Shown in pieces: positions 18,099 through 26,863 of a DNA stretch of 64,000 nucleotides. The notes under the pieces are model-generated. The model had not been told where the DNA came from. It did no database searches and saw only the letters and a program-made list of their open reading frames with translations. The position numbers and the translations under genes are program-made. Each line of letters starts with the position of its first letter. The stretch's first letter is position 1. Source of the stretch: Bacillus sp. FJAT-27916 (GTDB lineage: Bacteria > Bacillota > Bacilli > Bacillales > Pradoshiaceae); contig NZ_LFZV01000001.1 of the NCBI RefSeq assembly GCF_001183965.1, forward strand, positions 1,284,438 to 1,348,437, in the 5' to 3' direction.

Positions 18099-18716
18099 TT
18101 AGAGAATACCTTCCAGCAAAATGACGCGGGATGGCGCTGCATCAATGCCGACTAATTTCAAAGGTGCGGCTACCATGAAGTATTCGCCTGCTGGTACATC
18201 TTTTAGGCGAAGGCCTTCAATAACAATAATGTCGTTGGCAAATAATGTTCTGTGAGTTGGATGTCCTGGCTGAGCGCGTTCAACGCCAAGACCATCGATG
18301 CCAACACCTTCAATGCCGATTTCGGATACATATTTTGCTCCGCTTTCGCCAAGGGCGATAAAGTCAAAATTGAATTCTTCGTCAAAGGAGTTTTTGGTTT
18401 TAAATAGAAGGAAGTCGTCTTTTTCGATTCCGTGTCCTTCTAGATCTTCTTTTTCAATTAGTCCTTCTACTTCTGTTAGGTCAATGACTTTACATTTTCT
18501 GACTAATCTTTCCAGGCCGATTGTTTCAATAGTGTCGCCGTCATTAATCATGTGAAGAGGGGCATCTGTGTGTGTGCCGACATGGGCGTCAAGTGTGATG
18601 CGGGACTCTGTTACATGGCCGTTTGTGACTGTATTGAAGGAAGGCTGTTTGTCTTCGATGTTTTTATATACAGGCATTCCTTTGTAAATTGGCATAGATA
18701 CGTCGTAAATTTTCAC
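18099..18716 (-). CDS. Cyclase family protein (kynurenine formamidase / KynB-like metal hydrolase)
   Basis: A 205-aa cytosolic hydrolase. The metal-binding signature H-x-G-T-H-x-D-x-P-x-H is present as HVGTHTDAPLH near residues 50-60. Family members hydrolyse N-formylkynurenine, isatin or related amides using Zn or Mn; the substrate here is unknown and no tryptophan-catabolic genes are nearby. The GTG start at 18716 follows AAGGAG at 18725-18730 with an 8-nt spacer; a TTG two codons upstream is too close to the RBS. It begins 22 nt after the zwf stop, so the two are probably co-transcribed, an unusual pairing. Confidence 0.85.
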   Translation of the reverse strand: MKIYDVSMPIYKGMPVYKNIEDKQPSFNTVTNGHVTESRITLDAHVGTHTDAPLHMINDGDTIETIGLERLVRKCKVIDLTEVEGLIEKEDLEGHGIEKDDFLLFKTKNSFDEEFNFDFIALGESGAKYVSEIGIEGVGIDGLGVERAQPGHPTHRTLFANDIIVIEGLRLKDVPAGEYFMVAAPLKLVGIDAAPSRVILLEGIL

Positions 18717-18738
18717 TGTCAAAACTCCTTCATGCAAT

Positions 18739-20226
18739 TTATTTGTCTGTTTCTTCAACGACCGGCCACCAGTGGAAGCCGTCTTTTGCGAGCAATTCAT
18801 CGGCACTTAGTGGACCCATTGAACCGGATGGATAGTTAGGGAAGCAGGCAGCTGGTTCCCTTTCCCAAGAACGGGAGATGACGTCCGTGTATTTCCAGGA
18901 TAGGGCAACCTCATCCCAATGGGAGAAGTTTGTTGCGTCTCCGCGCATAGCGTCAAAGAGCAGGCGCTCATAGGCTTCCGGCGTATTGAATCTATCATAC
19001 TTGGAAGTTAGGAAATTCAATTGAACAGGTGTTTTCCCGCCTTTTTTCGCATTCAGATGAAGGGTGATGCCTTCTTCCGGCTGGATGTTAATGACGAGCA
19101 GGTTCGGGTTTAATTTCTCTTCGGTACGGTAGAACAGGTTCATTGGGACATCCTTAAATTGTACGACGATTTGGGTGGATTTTTCTCCAAGTCGTTTTCC
19201 TGTACGGATGTAGAATGGAACACCAGCCCAGCGGAAGTTATCAAATAATAGTTTTCCGGCAACAAATGTTTCTGTGTTGGAGTTATCTGCAACCATGTTT
19301 TCTTCCCTGTAGCTTGGTACAAGCTTGCCGTCCATTTCGCCTGCTCCATATTGACCGCGGACGAAATAATCATCCACTTCGTCATCTTTAATCGGTTTGA
19401 GTGCACGCAGCACTTTTACCTTTTCGCTTCTGATTTCATCAGTTGAAAGCTTAATTGGCGGTTCCATTGCGAGCAGGGATACGATTTGCATGATATGGTT
19501 TTGAACCATGTCGCGCAAAGCGCCGCTGTTTTCATAATATCTTCCGCGGTCCTCGACGCCGAGGGTTTCCGTAGAGGTGATTTGGATATTGGCTATGTAA
19601 TGATTATTCCATAGCGGTTCAAAGAAGGCATTCGCGAAACGGATGACTTCGATGTTTTGGACCATTTCTTTTCCGAGATAATGGTCAATCCGGTAGATTT
19701 CGTCTTCTGCAAAGGATTTGCGCAATTGGTCATTCAATTCCTTAGCGGATTCAAAATCATGTCCGAATGGTTTTTCAATGACTAGGCGTTTATAGCCGGA
19801 TGTTTCAGTCAGACCGTCCTCTTTCAGGCGGGTAGCTATGGAACCGAAATATTCTGGTGCCATGGCCAGGTAGAATAGGCGGTTTCCTTTTAAGTTATAT
19901 TGAGTATCAAGAGTGTCAGCTAATTTTTTTAAATCATTGAATGATGCATCTTTTTGGCTGACATCTAGGGATTGGTAATAAAAAAGCTTGGTAAATTCTT
20001 GTTTTTCTTCCGCAGGGCCATGTTCATTCATGATGGAATCGGAGATGTGCTGCTTAAGGCGTTCCGTTGTCCATTCACGTCTTCCGATGCCGATACAAGC
20101 AAAGTTCTCTGAGAGTCTTCCTTTTGTATAGAGGCGATAAAGTGATGGGAATAATTTACGCTGAGCTAAATCACCAGTTGCCCCAAAGATCATAAGCAAT
20201 CCCGATTGTTTAGTAATAGTGGGCAT
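18739..20226 (-). CDS. zwf: Glucose-6-phosphate 1-dehydrogenase
   Basis: A 495-aa enzyme for the first step of the oxidative pentose phosphate pathway, making 6-phosphogluconolactone and NADPH. The N-terminal IFGATGDLAQRKLFPSLY is the NADP-binding loop, and RIDHYLGKE (around residues 176-184) is the active-site motif. The length is standard. It is divergent from rnz, as in B. subtilis (zwf/yqjK), and is followed closely by the cyclase gene. Confidence 0.97.
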   Translation of the reverse strand: MPTITKQSGLLMIFGATGDLAQRKLFPSLYRLYTKGRLSENFACIGIGRREWTTERLKQHISDSIMNEHGPAEEKQEFTKLFYYQSLDVSQKDASFNDLKKLADTLDTQYNLKGNRLFYLAMAPEYFGSIATRLKEDGLTETSGYKRLVIEKPFGHDFESAKELNDQLRKSFAEDEIYRIDHYLGKEMVQNIEVIRFANAFFEPLWNNHYIANIQITSTETLGVEDRGRYYENSGALRDMVQNHIMQIVSLLAMEPPIKLSTDEIRSEKVKVLRALKPIKDDEVDDYFVRGQYGAGEMDGKLVPSYREENMVADNSNTETFVAGKLLFDNFRWAGVPFYIRTGKRLGEKSTQIVVQFKDVPMNLFYRTEEKLNPNLLVINIQPEEGITLHLNAKKGGKTPVQLNFLTSKYDRFNTPEAYERLLFDAMRGDATNFSHWDEVALSWKYTDVISRSWEREPAACFPNYPSGSMGPLSADELLAKDGFHWWPVVEETDK

Positions 20227-20266
20227 ATTCAGAACCTCTCTTTGTTTTCCTTATTTACGATATACT

Positions 20267-20295
20267 ATTTTATATCTTGCTAAAATGATTAGCAA
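20267..20295 (-). promoter_or_regulatory. Candidate zwf promoter with internal palindrome
   Basis: On the minus strand, TTGCTA (20295-20290), a 17-nt spacer and TAAAAT (20272-20267). TTGCTA and TAGCAA (20282-20277) form an inverted repeat from the -35 into the spacer, a possible operator. Confidence 0.4.
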
Positions 20296-20472
20296 TGAAA
20301 TTGGTTTAGTGTAAATACTCTTTTTTAGTTTACATCGTATGTGAGTGAATGCAAAATATTTTCTATTTATATTATACAGGAAAAATAAGTTATGGAAGAC
20401 TCAGCAATGGCTGAAAAATAAGCCGGAATGCGGTAAAATGAGTATATTGAATGTAGTTGGAGGAATGGGAGC

Positions 20473-21390
20473 TTGGAATTTGTATTTCTAGGAACAGGAG
20501 CGGGCATACCCGCTAAGCAGCGCAATGTCTCATCAATCGTTTTGCAGATGAATGAAGAGAGAGCCGCTAGCTGGATGTTTGATTGCGGGGAAGCGACCCA
20601 GCATCAAATATTGAAGACATCCGTAAAGACAAGGAAAATAGAGAAGATTTTTATTACCCATTTGCATGGGGACCATATATATGGCTTGCCGGGACTGCTT
20701 GGGAGCCGGTCATTCCAGGGCGGTACAGAACCACTGACAGTGTATGGGCCTGCCGGTATCAAGGAATATATTGAAACATCTCTGCGCCTTAGCCAGACCC
20801 ACTTGAAGTATTCGCTTTCCTATGTAGAGATTGGGGAGGAGTCCGTCCTTTTTGAGGATGAGGCTTTTCGCGTTGAAGCTCTACCGCTTGATCATGCGGT
20901 GCTGAGCTATGGGTACCGGATTACGGAAAAGGACAAGCCTGGTGAGCTCAATGCTGCTTTGTTAATGGAAGAAAATATCCCGCCAGGTCCCTTATATAGC
21001 CGTATTAAAAAGAAAGAAATGGTTGAGTTACCTGACGGACGAGTCATTAATGGTGCTGATTATGTAGGACCGCCAAAAGAGGGCCGAATTATTACGATAC
21101 TTGGAGATACAAGACCATGTGAAAATACACTGCGCTTAGCAGAGGGGGCAGACTGCCTTGTGCATGAGGCGACCTTCAAGAAAGGGCAAGAGGAGATGGC
21201 GAGGGATTATTTCCATTCGACCACTGTCCAGGCAGCGGAATGCGCGAAGGAAGCTGGAGCGAAAAGGCTCATCTTAACGCATATCAGCTCCCGTTTTACG
21301 GAAGATGATGCGGTTGAACTTCAGGCTGAGGCGAGAGCGGTTTTTCCGGAGACGGAAATCGCCCATGATCTTGCTCTCATTAAGATATGA
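20473..21390 (+). CDS. rnz: Ribonuclease Z (tRNA 3' endonuclease)
   Basis: A 305-aa metallo-beta-lactamase-fold nuclease that removes 3' trailers from tRNA precursors lacking encoded CCA. The zinc motif is [13 protein letters not shown] (about residues 58-70), with further His/Asp ligands downstream ([23 protein letters not shown]). The start is TTG at 20473, 9 nt after GGAGG. It corresponds to B. subtilis yqjK and is divergent from zwf. Confidence 0.95.
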   Translation: MEFVFLGTGAGIPAKQRNVSSIVLQMNEERAASWMFDCGEATQHQILKTSVKTRKIEKIFITHLHGDHIYGLPGLLGSRSFQGGTEPLTVYGPAGIKEYIETSLRLSQTHLKYSLSYVEIGEESVLFEDEAFRVEALPLDHAVLSYGYRITEKDKPGELNAALLMEENIPPGPLYSRIKKKEMVELPDGRVINGADYVGPPKEGRIITILGDTRPCENTLRLAEGADCLVHEATFKKGQEEMARDYFHSTTVQAAECAKEAGAKRLILTHISSRFTEDDAVELQAEARAVFPETEIAHDLALIKI

Positions 21391-21543
21391 GAAAAGAGCT
21401 GGGACATACCTAAATTTGCTGTGTGCAAAGCCGAATGGTGTATGGAATTTTAAAAAGCTGAACTATTATTACTCATGCTTAAATAGCATTTAATAATAGT
21501 TCGGCTTTTTTAGTTGCTGTTTCCTTTTGTCCCAGCCTCTTTC
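21391..21543. repeat. Nested inverted-repeat element, candidate dispersed repeat with terminator hairpin
   Basis: The outer arms (AAGAGCTGGGACA at about 21394-21406 and TGTCCCAGCCTCTT near 21528-21541) are complementary with one bulge. Inside, AGCTGAACTATTATTA (21456-21471) pairs with TAATAATAGTTCGGCT (21491-21506), followed by a T run, which should terminate rnz transcription. A second copy of the pairing segment (AAAGCCGAA at 21428-21436) can pair with the same 3' arm, so two folds compete. The layout suggests a small mobile or REP-like element; I see no second full copy in this window. Confidence 0.5.
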
Positions 21544-21868
21544 TTCATCTAATTAGGAGTCACTCTGCATATGAGGCTTCTATTCTTTCGCTCATCGATA
21601 AAGCGGCTCCTAATCTCATCCGTCGTACAGTTCTTGTCATGGAGTCATAAGGAATCCTTCTCTTGAGGGCCATTCTTGTTTAAAAGACAGTCCGCCTGAA
21701 CCCAAGCAGGAATCCTGATGAGAGGACGAACAAGGCAGGCAAAGATGACATCTATTTTGGCTGTTTCACTTAAAAGGAGGGAGCAGGAAAAAGCCGGCTA
21801 GTACAGTGACCTAAAATGGATAATCGACCTGAAAACCACCTTGCTCTCTCTTTTGGTATTACATGATC
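21544..21868. other. Non-coding stretch between rnz and kimA
   Basis: No ORF with an RBS was found in 325 bp. Weak imperfect inverted repeats (AGGAGGGAGCAGG near 21776 against CCTTGCTCTCTCTT near 21839) may end kimA transcription, though a T run is not evident. Confidence 0.4.
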
Positions 21869-23698
21869 TCACTTCATTAAATGATACGGCACAATGGTTA
21901 TGATCAAGTTCTTACGATATAGCAGGTTTGCCCTGATCATAAAGCTGGATTGATTATGCAGGAAGTTATGCCAGCCTTTTTTTGGGATGAACTGCGGGAA
22001 TATGACCGTTACTTGGAAATTGGCCTCCCTGGCTTTTTTCTCGACAATATTGATAAATTTATTCAGCGGCTGGATGATACTCCGATATGGTGAATATAAG
22101 GTAACAAGCTTCACATCTGGCTGCCAGGACTCCCATTTCTTTTCGAATGCCTTGATATCCTCCTTCTCAAATGCCACATAAACGGCTATCAGCCGATCTG
22201 GGGAGAGGGAGCGGGCATATTTCAAGGAATTATCCACCACACGTGTGATGCCGGATACCGGGACAATGATGACATTCCCATCCGGCGGCAATGCCTCGGT
22301 TTCCTTCGTGATTTTGAGCTGTTCACCGACTGCGATATAATGCTTGCGGATTTGGTGGAACACCCAAACGACAATCGGAAGGAAGATAAGCACTGGCCAA
22401 ACCTGCTGGAATTTGGTCAAGAAGAACATCATCATGACAATGAAACAAATGATGGCACCGGCTGTATTGATTGCTAACTTCGAACGCCAGCCCCCTGGTT
22501 TCTCCTTCAGCCATTTTCTCATCATCCCGGCCTGGGCAAGGGTGAAGGGAATGAATACTCCGACAGCATAAAGCGGGATGAGATGCTCGGTGTGAACTTG
22601 AAAAGCAATAATCAAGATACTTGCTGTTACGCCTAGAAAGATGATCCCGTTTGAATACCCGAGTCGGTCGCCTCGCATCCGAAACATCCTTGGCAGGAAT
22701 TGATCATTCGTTAAGTTAACCGCCAGCAACGGGAAGGCTGAGTAGCCTGTATTAGCCGCAAGTACAAGAATGAGGGCGGTTGTTCCTTGAATGAAGTAGT
22801 AAAAACCTCCTCTTGCGAATATTTCCGCGGCTACCTGAGAGACAACGGTCTCCTTCAATGCGGGAGCTGCTCCGTAATAATAACTAATGAAGACAATTCC
22901 TGAGAAAAGGAGTGCCAATAAGATTCCCATATAGGACAAGGTCTTTGCGGCATTCACCGGCTCCGGATGCTTGAAGTTCGGTATCGCATTCGAGATGGCC
23001 TCAACCCCTGTTAATGCAGAGCTTCCGGAAGCAAATGCCCTGAGCAGCAGAAAGAGCGTGATCCCTGTCACAGGTGCTCCCATTGGCGCATGAGCGGCAG
23101 GGGATACATCACCTGCTGCGATATGATATAGGCCCGCGGCAATCATGATAAATACAGCGAAAATAAATAAGTACACGGGATAGGCCAGAATAGAGGCTGA
23201 CTCATTTAATCCCCGCAAATTCAGCACTGTTAACAAAAACACAAGTCCGACGGCTAAATAGACCCTGTAATCATAGAGTGCAGGAATAGCAGATGTAATC
23301 GCATCTGTTCCTGCTGATACACTGACAGCTACGGTCAAAATATAATCAATGAACAACGAACCGCCGGCAATCAGACCGGGATTCATCCCTAGGTTTTCCT
23401 TTGATACCATATAGGCGCCGCCGCCATGCGGATAGGCATATATAATTTGCCGGTATGAAAGGATGATGATAGCAAGCAGGATGACCACTCCAGCCGCAAT
23501 CGGGATTGAATACCAGAACGCCGCCATTCCGATGGTCATTAAGACAATCAGGATTTGCTCTGGTCCGTATGCCACAGATGAGAGAGCATCCGATGATAGG
23601 ATGGCCAGTGCCTTGGTTTTATTCAATCTTTGTTCAGATAATTGAGTTGATTTTAATGGTTTACCGATCAGTCTTCTTTTCAGCGAATAATAAAACAT
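21869..23698 (-). CDS. kimA: KimA/YdaO-type high-affinity potassium importer (APC superfamily)
   Basis: A 609-aa amino acid-polyamine-organocation family permease with 12 predicted membrane helices in the first ~460 residues and a cytosolic C-terminal domain. The N-terminus (KRRLIGKPLKS... LSSDALSSVAYGPEQIL) matches the KUP/KimA family. KimA imports K+ with protons and is shut down by c-di-AMP. The ydaO/yuaA riboswitch immediately upstream strongly supports this assignment over a plain amino acid transporter. The ATG at 23698 has AAGG 8 nt upstream; a GTG at 23707 overlaps it. Confidence 0.85.
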   Translation of the reverse strand: MFYYSLKRRLIGKPLKSTQLSEQRLNKTKALAILSSDALSSVAYGPEQILIVLMTIGMAAFWYSIPIAAGVVILLAIIILSYRQIIYAYPHGGGAYMVSKENLGMNPGLIAGGSLFIDYILTVAVSVSAGTDAITSAIPALYDYRVYLAVGLVFLLTVLNLRGLNESASILAYPVYLFIFAVFIMIAAGLYHIAAGDVSPAAHAPMGAPVTGITLFLLLRAFASGSSALTGVEAISNAIPNFKHPEPVNAAKTLSYMGILLALLFSGIVFISYYYGAAPALKETVVSQVAAEIFARGGFYYFIQGTTALILVLAANTGYSAFPLLAVNLTNDQFLPRMFRMRGDRLGYSNGIIFLGVTASILIIAFQVHTEHLIPLYAVGVFIPFTLAQAGMMRKWLKEKPGGWRSKLAINTAGAIICFIVMMMFFLTKFQQVWPVLIFLPIVVWVFHQIRKHYIAVGEQLKITKETEALPPDGNVIIVPVSGITRVVDNSLKYARSLSPDRLIAVYVAFEKEDIKAFEKKWESWQPDVKLVTLYSPYRSIIQPLNKFINIVEKKAREANFQVTVIFPQFIPKKGWHNFLHNQSSFMIRANLLYRKNLIITIVPYHLMK

Positions 23699-23768
23699 AT
23701 TCATCACCTTGCCTGTTTAGTTTCGTGAATAAACAGACATTTTCTTCGAAAGGAATAAACCTTTGGAA

Positions 23769-23811
23769 TAAAAAATGCCTGCAAGTCCAATGAGAAATAG
23801 ACTTGCAGACA
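23769..23811 (-). terminator. Riboswitch-linked intrinsic terminator before kimA
   Basis: On the minus strand, GTCTGCAAGTCTA pairs with TGGACTTGCAGGC and is followed by a run of six T. It lies between the c-di-AMP aptamer and the kimA start, so it is the likely expression platform. Confidence 0.85.
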
Positions 23812-23856
23812 CCTAGGATGTTAGTCTTGGCATCACAAGTTCCACCTTCCTTCTCA

Positions 23857-23970
23857 AATAACGCTTACGAGGTTAGCTGACGGATTCGGGCCATGAGTAG
23901 CCCTACCTTTTAATAAGGATTCACCCCAAGAAACATTTGGGTCCCCCGCACCATACGGTCTCAGCGATTT
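23857..23970 (-). ncRNA. ydaO/yuaA c-di-AMP riboswitch
   Basis: Read on the minus strand, the element contains conserved blocks of this class in order: AATCGCTGAGACC, GCGGGGGACCCA, CTTGGGGTGAATCC, AAGGTAGGGCTACTC, GGCCCGAATCCGTCAGC, and TAACCTCGTAAGCG closing P1. The known class binds cyclic di-AMP and turns off K+ importer and wall genes by terminator formation. An intrinsic terminator follows 45 nt downstream, then kimA. From 23971 to 24254 (AT-rich) I see no gene. Confidence 0.93.
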
Positions 23971-24254
23971 AGAAAATCTGAAACTGAAAATTATCATACT
24001 CCCATAAATGAAGAAAGTAAATGGGGTAAATGGCAAAAACTGAAAATAAATATTTCGACAAAAAACAGGATTGTTCATCGGCGTATGACTAAGGCATAAT
24101 CAGTAAATAAGAATGCTAATATGTTAAAAAAACATCGTCTCCCTCTTAGCAGGCTTGTGAATCACTCGTGTTCAACTTCAGTCTAGTTTAAGGACGATTC
24201 TTTATGTAGCTGATAGAAAGGGAAAGTCAGATAGTTATTGATATTCTAGGAAAA

Positions 24255-24289
24255 TGAAAAACACAAATGATAATAGAATCATTTGTGTT
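24255..24289 (-). terminator. Intrinsic terminator of the DMT transporter gene
   Basis: ACACAAATGAT (24261-24271) pairs with ATCATTTGTGT (24278-24288). Flanking A run gives U run in the minus-strand RNA. Confidence 0.85.
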
Positions 24290-24309
24290 AAAGAGTATGA
24301 TATAGTCGT

Positions 24310-25191
24310 TTATTCTTCCTGCGGCTCCCTAATGGCGATGAGTACCCCAATCAGAATCAAGAATGAGCCAACCCAGAAGGTCATACTGATGGTTTCTCCT
24401 AAGATTGCCCAGCCCAAAAATGTACCCACTACCGGCTGGAAGAAAAAGAAGATGCCGCCGCTTGAGGCATTGAGCATTTGCAGTCCGCGGTTCCACAAGA
24501 GGAAGGCGAGGGAGGTAGATATGATTCCTAGATAAAGGAGTCCGCCCCAAATATTTGGCTGTACCAATTCATTCAGCGAAACCTGCGGGTATCTTACAAT
24601 AACAAATGGCGTTAAAACGACCACCGCAATGAGAACCGCATAGGTAGTCACGACAATCTGGGAATACCGGGTTGGCAAAAGCTTGATCAATACGGACATC
24701 AGGGCCCAAGTCAAGGCTGCGATAATGAGTGATAGTCCCCCGAGTGTGCTGGACATATCAATATCATCAATGCCGACAATGGCAATGACGCCAATGGTGG
24801 CCAAGCTGACGGATGACGCTTTTTTGAATGTTAATCGTTCTTTCAGAAGGATACTGGCGAACAGGACCATAAATGCAGGTGTCGTTGATGTGATGATGGC
24901 GCCCATTTGCGCAGTGGAAAGCATAGTCCCGGTTTCTTGCGTGAGGATGGAGAGAACATAGCCGATCAGAGAAATCGTAATGACGAGAAGAATATGTTTC
25001 TGTTTCATCTGCCACTTTTGTTTGCTCGCTAATCCAATGATAATGAGTGTGACAAGTGCGATGACATAACGCATCCAAACCAGCTCTAATGGTGGAATAA
25101 CCTCTACGATATGTTTGACGACAACATACATGCCGCCCCATATACTTGAAGCTGCTGTTAAATATAATGAACCAATTAATGTTTTTTTCAT
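24310..25191 (-). CDS. EamA-domain DMT superfamily transporter
   Basis: A 293-aa membrane protein with ten hydrophobic segments in two EamA repeats (about residues 8-140 and 155-285). EamA proteins export amino acids, metabolites or drugs; the substrate here is not known. GGAGGG lies 6 nt before the ATG. A perfect palindrome and a TATAAT element lie upstream. It is monocistronic. Confidence 0.85.
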   Translation of the reverse strand: MKKTLIGSLYLTAASSIWGGMYVVVKHIVEVIPPLELVWMRYVIALVTLIIIGLASKQKWQMKQKHILLVITISLIGYVLSILTQETGTMLSTAQMGAIITSTTPAFMVLFASILLKERLTFKKASSVSLATIGVIAIVGIDDIDMSSTLGGLSLIIAALTWALMSVLIKLLPTRYSQIVVTTYAVLIAVVVLTPFVIVRYPQVSLNELVQPNIWGGLLYLGIISTSLAFLLWNRGLQMLNASSGGIFFFFQPVVGTFLGWAILGETISMTFWVGSFLILIGVLIAIREPQEE

Positions 25192-25208
25192 TGGGTACCC
25201 TCCGTATT

Positions 25209-25263
25209 ATTATAGGCTATCATGGCCCTTACGGAGAGAAGCAGCTCTTCTGATTCTCTCCGT
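25209..25263 (-). promoter_or_regulatory. Promoter -10 with adjacent 10-bp palindrome upstream of the DMT gene
   Basis: On the minus strand, TATAAT occupies 25214-25209. The exact inverted repeat ACGGAGAGAA (25231-25240) / TTCTCTCCGT (25254-25263) covers the expected -35 zone. No T run follows, so an operator is more likely than a terminator. Confidence 0.45.
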
Positions 25264-25390
25264 TAAGAGCGGGAGAATACGGCTGGAACATCATTTTCGA
25301 ATAATGGTGCTAGAAACATGTTCGTTCACTCCTTTAGTATCGTCGTTTTATTAATCCTATCAAAATGTTTGTCTGCTAATCAATTTGATT

Positions 25391-25437
25391 ATAAAAAAAA
25401 ATGGATGGAAACCATAGTCGGTCTCCATCCATTTTTA
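25391..25437 (-). terminator. Intrinsic terminator of namA
   Basis: AAATGGATGGAAACC pairs with GGTCTCCATCCATTT. A long A run on the plus strand gives the U run for the minus-strand RNA. Confidence 0.85.
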
Positions 25438-25440
25438 TGG

Positions 25441-26466
25441 TTACCATCCGAATCGGTATTGAACAGGGGGCGTAATTTCGTAACGGAGTTCCTTGGCAGC
25501 ATTCTTCGGCCAGTATGGATCGCGCAGAAGTTCGCGCCCAAGGAAGATAAGGTCTGCTCGGTTATTTTGGATGATTTCCTCTGCCTGTATGCCAGTTGTA
25601 ATCAAGCCGACAGCACCTGTTGCGATATCAGCACCATGCTTGATGGTTTCAGAGAAAGGAACCTGATAGCCTGGATAGCTAGGAACAGGTACAGGAAGAA
25701 CACCACCTGAGCTGATGTCCACCAAATCAACTCCATCCTCCTTCATCCATTTCGCATATTGGACATAATCCTCTGCTGTATAGCCATCCTTGCTGTAATC
25801 ATTTGCAGAAATACGGACAAAGAGCGGCCCATCCCATACCGTTTTAACAGCTTCAATAATTTCGTGAAGGAAACGGTATTGGTTCTCTTTGGTGCCGCCG
25901 TATTCATCTGTGCGGGTATTGACGGCAGGGCTAAGGAATTCATTGATTAAATAGCCATGAGCGGCATGAATCTCAATGACCTCAAAGCCTGCTTTCTTGG
26001 CACGGACAGCTCCCTGCTTAAAGGCTTCGACCGTTTCTTTGATTTCTTCTTTCGTCATGGCCTTTGGTGTTTTATCGCCTTCTTTGAATGGAGCGGCAGA
26101 AGGGGCAATGATTTCCCCGTCAACTCCAGCTTTTCTTCCGGCATGTGCAAGCTGAATGCCAGGTACGGTTCCGTATTCTTTCATCATGGATGTCAATGTA
26201 TGTAGCCCTTCAATCTGGCCATCCTCCCAGATCCCTAAATCCTGGTCGCTGATTCGGCCTTGCGGGGTGACGGATGTGGCTTCGACCACAATCAATCCAA
26301 CTTGACCGACCGCTCGGCTTGTATAGTGGGCAAGATGCCAGTTATCGACTTTCCCATCCTTGTTATGGCTTGAGTACATGCACATTGGCGCCATCACAAT
26401 CCGGTTTTTGAATGTGACATCCTTAATTGTATATGGTTCAAATAATAATGGTTGCTTTGATTTCAT
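25441..26466 (-). CDS. namA: NADPH dehydrogenase NamA (YqjM), Old Yellow Enzyme family
   Basis: A 341-aa FMN-dependent ene-reductase that reduces alpha,beta-unsaturated aldehydes/ketones and nitro compounds with NADPH. Conserved segments match YqjM: the N-terminal [16 protein letters not shown] with its regulatory Cys, [25 protein letters not shown] (catalytic His pair) and the C-terminal PVQYRFGW arginine finger that reaches the partner subunit. It is thought to protect against electrophiles. It lies in the yqjM position relative to rnz and proC. Confidence 0.95.
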   Translation of the reverse strand: MKSKQPLLFEPYTIKDVTFKNRIVMAPMCMYSSHNKDGKVDNWHLAHYTSRAVGQVGLIVVEATSVTPQGRISDQDLGIWEDGQIEGLHTLTSMMKEYGTVPGIQLAHAGRKAGVDGEIIAPSAAPFKEGDKTPKAMTKEEIKETVEAFKQGAVRAKKAGFEVIEIHAAHGYLINEFLSPAVNTRTDEYGGTKENQYRFLHEIIEAVKTVWDGPLFVRISANDYSKDGYTAEDYVQYAKWMKEDGVDLVDISSGGVLPVPVPSYPGYQVPFSETIKHGADIATGAVGLITTGIQAEEIIQNNRADLIFLGRELLRDPYWPKNAAKELRYEITPPVQYRFGW

Positions 26467-26548
26467 CTGAAAATCCCTCCTTGTGCCATCATTATAACAA
26501 TACCCTATATAGAGATGCGATTAGTTTGTTTCCAGGGAAATGGAAGGA

Positions 26549-26584
26549 AGAAAAGGCTGGCAAAGCAATAGCTTATGCCAACCC
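26549..26584 (-). terminator. Intrinsic terminator of the YjcZ-type gene
   Basis: On the minus strand, GGTTGGCA pairs with TGCCAGCC (one G-U), followed by TTTT. Confidence 0.65.
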
Positions 26585-26606
26585 CCTCTTTAAGTGGGTG
26601 TGCTAC

Positions 26607-26714
26607 TTAGTAAACAAAAGAAGCACCAACAATTATAAGCAAAATGAACAGAACAACAATGAAAGCGAAGCTTCCCATACCGTGTCCGCCGTAAGACCCT
26701 TTACCTTCACTCAT
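26607..26714 (-). CDS. YjcZ family small sporulation-type membrane peptide
   Basis: A 35-aa peptide: a short Gly/Ser-rich N-terminus (SEGKGSYGGHGMGS) and one hydrophobic helix (FAFIVVLFILLIIVGASFVY). This is the YjcZ/sporulation small-protein layout, often induced during sporulation. AAGGAGGTG lies 7 nt upstream of the ATG, which is why I chose 26714 over longer in-frame starts. It is monocistronic. Confidence 0.85.
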   Translation of the reverse strand: MSEGKGSYGGHGMGSFAFIVVLFILLIIVGASFVY

Positions 26715-26863
26715 ATGTGACACCTCCTTAATGGAAGAATAGGAATTAGGGAATTGTAGCTTGTTAACCCCTATTCCTGTATATAGCATATGGAGAAAGA
26801 AAGAAATCGTTTGGACAAATATGGAAGCGCGCTGCCTTTATTTCAAGATAAGGTGTTTTAGGT

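Noticed and set aside
25318-25710. 130-codon plus-strand frame overlapping namA
   Set aside because: It is opposite the C-terminal coding part of namA and contains its terminator; no RBS.
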